Shown here: positions 62,188-64,000 of the stretch, one piece after another
Layout: each line of letters starts with the position of its first letter
How positions within the stretch are numbered: the first letter of the stretch is position 1
Assembly (NCBI RefSeq): GCF_011759705.1
Contig: NZ_JAAOZF010000002.1
Span: 62,001 to 126,000, forward strand
From: Microbacterium ulmi
Lineage (GTDB): Bacteria > Actinomycetota > Actinomycetes > Actinomycetales > Microbacteriaceae
DNA length: 64,000 bases
Direction: 5' to 3'
The notes under the pieces: generated by a model
The model's database searches: none
Seen by the model: the letters and a program-made list of their open reading frames with translations, nothing else
What the model was told of the DNA's origin: nothing
Translations under genes and position numbers: made by a program

Positions 62188-62217
62188 GGGCCCACCTCCG
62201 GGGGTCGAGGTGGGCCC
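62188..62217. terminator. Perfect 11-base-pair hairpin in the Pr6Pr-DksA gap
   Basis: GGGCCCACCTC pairs with GAGGTGGGCCC around an eight-base loop. It lies between two divergent genes, where no transcript is expected to end. It may stop antisense transcription or mark an unannotated RNA. The 270-base gap also holds the palindrome at 62316-62330. Confidence 0.5.
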
Positions 62218-62315
62218 ATGACGAAGCGGCGCGCGACCGGATGCATTCGGCGCGGTCCTCCCGGGGACTGCCTTCGACGTCATGACGAGCCTGACAGGCC
62301 AGACTGTGAGGACTC

Positions 62316-62330
62316 TGTGGTCAGACCGCA
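62316..62330. promoter_or_regulatory. FadR-type palindrome, imperfect copy
   Basis: TGTGGTCAGACCGCA has seven-base arms with one mismatch. The core TGGTCnGACC resembles sites of FadR-subfamily GntR regulators. It lies 50 bases before the DksA/TraR gene and 35 bases before its -10 (TAGGCT). Confidence 0.4.
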
Positions 62331-62364
62331 AGGAGCCTGCCCGGATGTCGAGAGATCGCCGCGC

Positions 62365-62370
62365 TAGGCT
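62365..62370 (+). promoter_or_regulatory. -10 candidate for the DksA/TraR gene
   Basis: TAGGCT lies nine bases before the ATG at 62380. Confidence 0.45.
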
Positions 62371-62379
62371 CGACGGGTC

Positions 62380-62730
62380 ATGACGACGGATGCTCATCGG
62401 CTGCTCGCCGACCTCAGGGTCGCCACGCTCGCGCGCATCGCCCAGCTCGACGACGAGATGGCAGACCTCCGTGCCGACCGCGCGATCGACAGCGCCGACG
62501 ACGAGCACGACCCCGAAGGAGTCACGCTCTCGGGGGAGTGGTCGCTGCTCGCGGGGCTGCGCGACGAAGCGTCCAGGACGCTCGGCGAGATCGACCTGGC
62601 TCTCGCGAGAGTGGCGGACGGAACGTACGGCACATGCGTCGACTGCGGTCGCGCGATCCCCGACGCGCGGCTCCGCGCCCGCCCCACGGCGCTGCGGTGC
62701 GTCGCGTGCGCCGAGCGGGCGGGGCAGTGA
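62380..62730 (+). CDS. DksA/TraR-family zinc-finger protein
   Basis: A 116-residue protein with an N-terminal helical hairpin (LLADLRVATLARIAQLDDEMADLRAD) and a C4 zinc finger (CVDCGRAIPDARLRARPTALRCVAC). Members can bind RNA polymerase through its secondary channel; which of them do so in actinobacteria is not settled. The acidic tip typical of E. coli DksA is only partly conserved here (DDEHDPEG). The stop overlaps the next gene's ATG, indicating an operon. Confidence 0.88.
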   Translation: MTTDAHRLLADLRVATLARIAQLDDEMADLRADRAIDSADDEHDPEGVTLSGEWSLLAGLRDEASRTLGEIDLALARVADGTYGTCVDCGRAIPDARLRARPTALRCVACAERAGQ

Positions 62731-63146
62731 TGTCGTTCGGCTCAGGCGCAGGGCGAAGGGTCCTCGCGGACCGGGAGGCATGTCCGTGCGGAAGCGGCGG
62801 CGCATACGGGGGATGCTGCGGCCCCGTCATCCGCGGCGGTGCTGCCCCCACGGCCGAAGCGCTCATGCGTTCGCGATACACGGCGTTCGCCGTCGGCGAC
62901 GAGAGGCACCTGCTCGCGACCTGGCATCCCCGCACGCGTCCTGACGTGCTCGAGCTCGACCCGCGCCTGACGTGGACGCGGCTCGAGATCCTCGCCGTCG
63001 ATGAGGGTGTGGACGGCGACGAGACCGGCGTCGTGGAGTTCCGCGCCGAGTGGCGCGGGGGCGGCGGCCGCGGCATCCTTCACGAGCGCAGCAGTTTCAC
63101 GCGGCTGCGGGGCCGCTGGTGCTACCTCGACGGCGAGGTCGAGTGA
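62730..63146 (+). CDS. YchJ-family protein with SEC-C zinc motif
   Basis: A 138-residue protein starting with a SEC-C-like zinc-binding motif, CPCGSGGAYGGCCGP. The YchJ middle domain (EALMRSRYTAFAVGDERHLLATWHP) and FRAEWRGGGGRGILHERSSFTRLRGRWCYLDG follow. Function is unknown; an NTF2-like fold is typical of the C-terminal part. The ATG overlaps the last base of the DksA/TraR gene; an in-frame GTG three bases earlier is equally possible. Confidence 0.9.
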   Translation: MSFGSGAGRRVLADREACPCGSGGAYGGCCGPVIRGGAAPTAEALMRSRYTAFAVGDERHLLATWHPRTRPDVLELDPRLTWTRLEILAVDEGVDGDETGVVEFRAEWRGGGGRGILHERSSFTRLRGRWCYLDGEVE

Positions 63147-63204
63147 CGCGCTGAGCGCGGTCGCGTCGGCAGACCGAGCGCCTCTGGCGGCGAGACGGCT
63201 TCGA

Positions 63205-63828
63205 TCACAGCAGCGCGAGCGCCTGGTTCCGTCTGACCGCTTCGATCCAGTCGGCGTGCGTGCGCGACGAGCACACGACGCCGAGTCTCGACTCATGGCC
63301 GACGTCCTCCAGGAGCAGCACGATCTCGGTGCGGGGGCTCGTCCAGGCGGCCATGAGCCGCAGGTCGCCTCTGCGGACCGCTGCGCCCCACTGGTCCCGC
63401 GGCACGCGCCGAGCGGCGGGCTCCCAGACCGGACGGTCGACGACGGGATCGCCGTGGTCCTTCGAGAGGAGCGTCGTGAACGAGCCGAACGCGTCGACAT
63501 AGTGCTGCGGACTCGGGTAGCGGTCGGCGACGACGTACCGCCCCGCGACGAGGAGCCCCTCGACGTACTCGTAGCCGATGGTGACGCGGCGGGAGTCGAT
63601 CGTCGACGCGTAGAGCATCAGCCGGTCGTCGCCGTGGAGGAGCGCGGCATCCTCCTGCACGTCGTCGACGGAGTCGCCCCAGCGGGCACTGCGGAAGTCG
63701 GGTCGGCCGTCGTCGGCGGGCGCGACGGCGGGTGGGCGCATCCGGTGACGATCGGTCCAGCCGCGTCCGTCCCAGAATGTCTCCCACTCCGCTCCGTCGG
63801 GATACCAGCCGGCGGGAATCGAGTTCAT
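63205..63828 (-). CDS. DUF2510-type protein of unknown function
   Basis: A 207-residue protein whose N-terminus (IPAGWYPDGAEWETFWDGRGWTDRHR) matches the short DUF2510 Trp-rich motif common in actinobacteria. The rest is unrecognised but ends with LLLEDVGHESRLGVVCSSRTHADWIEAVRR. No membrane segment is evident. The ATG at 63828 is chosen; an in-frame TTG at 63864 would abut the palindrome at 63865-63879. That palindrome lies 36 bases upstream of the ATG and may control the gene. Confidence 0.7.
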   Translation of the reverse strand: MNSIPAGWYPDGAEWETFWDGRGWTDRHRMRPPAVAPADDGRPDFRSARWGDSVDDVQEDAALLHGDDRLMLYASTIDSRRVTIGYEYVEGLLVAGRYVVADRYPSPQHYVDAFGSFTTLLSKDHGDPVVDRPVWEPAARRVPRDQWGAAVRRGDLRLMAAWTSPRTEIVLLLEDVGHESRLGVVCSSRTHADWIEAVRRNQALALL

Positions 63829-63864
63829 GATCACGCTCGCACGAGGACGCAGAAGTATGGACAA

Positions 63865-63879
63865 TGTGGTCTGACCACA
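63865..63879. promoter_or_regulatory. FadR-type palindrome, perfect copy
   Basis: TGTGGTCTGACCACA is a perfect 7-1-7 palindrome. Its TGGTCTGACCA core is the kind of site bound by FadR-subfamily GntR regulators such as LldR. It lies upstream of the minus-strand DUF2510 gene. Confidence 0.6.
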
Positions 63880-63976
63880 ATACCGAGCGGTCCTGACAGG
63901 ACGGTGGGAACCGCGATGACGGGCACAGGGAAGCCTTCGGGGCGCGTCCGCGTTCTGATACCCTGGAGTGTCACTC

Positions 63977-64000
63977 GTGTGGCTTAGTCGCCGTGCGTTC
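63977..64000 (+). CDS. Possible start of a further gene, cut by the window end
   Basis: A GTG at 63977 follows GGAG by eight bases and opens a frame reading VWLSRRAF to the window edge. An in-frame GTG at 63968 is an alternative. Only eight codons are visible, so no function can be given. Confidence 0.25.

Noticed and set aside
63829..63864. TTG start for the DUF2510 protein
   Set aside because: Would place the start against the palindrome without a ribosome site; the ATG at 63828 gives the usual short N-terminus before the GWYPDG motif.
1..64000. tRNA genes, CRISPR arrays, prophage or insertion sequences
   Set aside because: No cloverleaf with conserved T-loop, no spaced identical repeats, and no transposase or integrase frame was recognised by eye; a tRNAscan or ISfinder search would be decisive.

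Overview
The window is a high-GC actinobacterial chromosome segment, most likely from the family Microbacteriaceae (Microbacterium-like). This rests on base composition, frequent GTG starts, an actinobacterial division/cell-wall (dcw) cluster with SepF and DivIVA/Wag31, a class II DAHP synthase, a bcc-aa3 respiratory chain with a diheme QcrC, and DUF3040/DUF3043 proteins. No rRNA, tRNA, CRISPR array, insertion sequence or prophage was recognised. Much of the gene content parallels the Mycobacterium tuberculosis Rv2145c-Rv2200c block, so this is largely core genome.

Layout. 1-5.1 kb: end of pyruvate carboxylase, a MinD/ParA-like ATPase and peptide deformylase. 5.1-10.1 kb: acyl-CoA ligase (minus), then ROK glucokinase, PlsC acyltransferase and DAHP synthase. 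10.2-15.2 kb: a PASTA Ser/Thr kinase, a LysM/lytic-transglycosylase-like protein, an Rv2175c-type DNA-binding protein and a polyprenyl diphosphate synthase. 15.3-32.6 kb: DUF3040, then mraZ-rsmH-ftsL-ftsI-murF-mraY-murD-ftsW-murG-[gntR, opposite strand]-murC-ftsQ-ftsZ-yggS-sepF-yggT-divIVA. murE is absent from its usual slot. 32.6-36.4 kb: lspA, a pseudouridine synthase, a broken ECF sigma gene, and GNAT, VKOR and NUDIX genes. 36.5-44.6 kb: dnaE, an unknown membrane protein, hisD, nrdR, pyrD and DUF3043. 44.6-55.5 kb: M20 dipeptidase, an A-type Fe-S carrier, ctaC-ctaD-ctaF, a PP2C phosphatase and rhodanese, facing a minus-strand ctaE-qcrC-qcrA-qcrB operon. 55.7-64 kb: trpD, small accessory genes, a PHP protein, a ClbS/DfsB protein, a 5'-3' exonuclease, two secreted unknowns, a Pr6Pr membrane protein, DksA/TraR and YchJ proteins, and a DUF2510-type protein.

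How the genes work together. The dcw block makes lipid II precursors and the septal machine (FtsL, FtsI, FtsW, FtsQ, FtsZ, SepF, DivIVA). The nearby PASTA kinase, the Rv2175c-like protein and the LysM enzyme are plausible regulators and remodellers of the same wall. The ctaC-D-F, ctaE and qcrCAB genes encode one respiratory supercomplex, with ErpA-type Fe-S delivery and a possible iron-responsive operator nearby.

DNA-level signals. A recurrent promoter layout is visible: a -10 hexamer of form xAnnnT (often TAGACT, TAGCCT or TAGGCT) ending six bases before the start codon, implying many leaderless mRNAs. Other signals are a ten-base-period MraZ operator, a large nested inverted repeat between mraZ and rsmH, a divergent promoter with a shared -10, a DtxR-like box, a pair of FadR-type palindromes, and a short leaderless leader ORF whose stop overlaps the start of the gntR gene.
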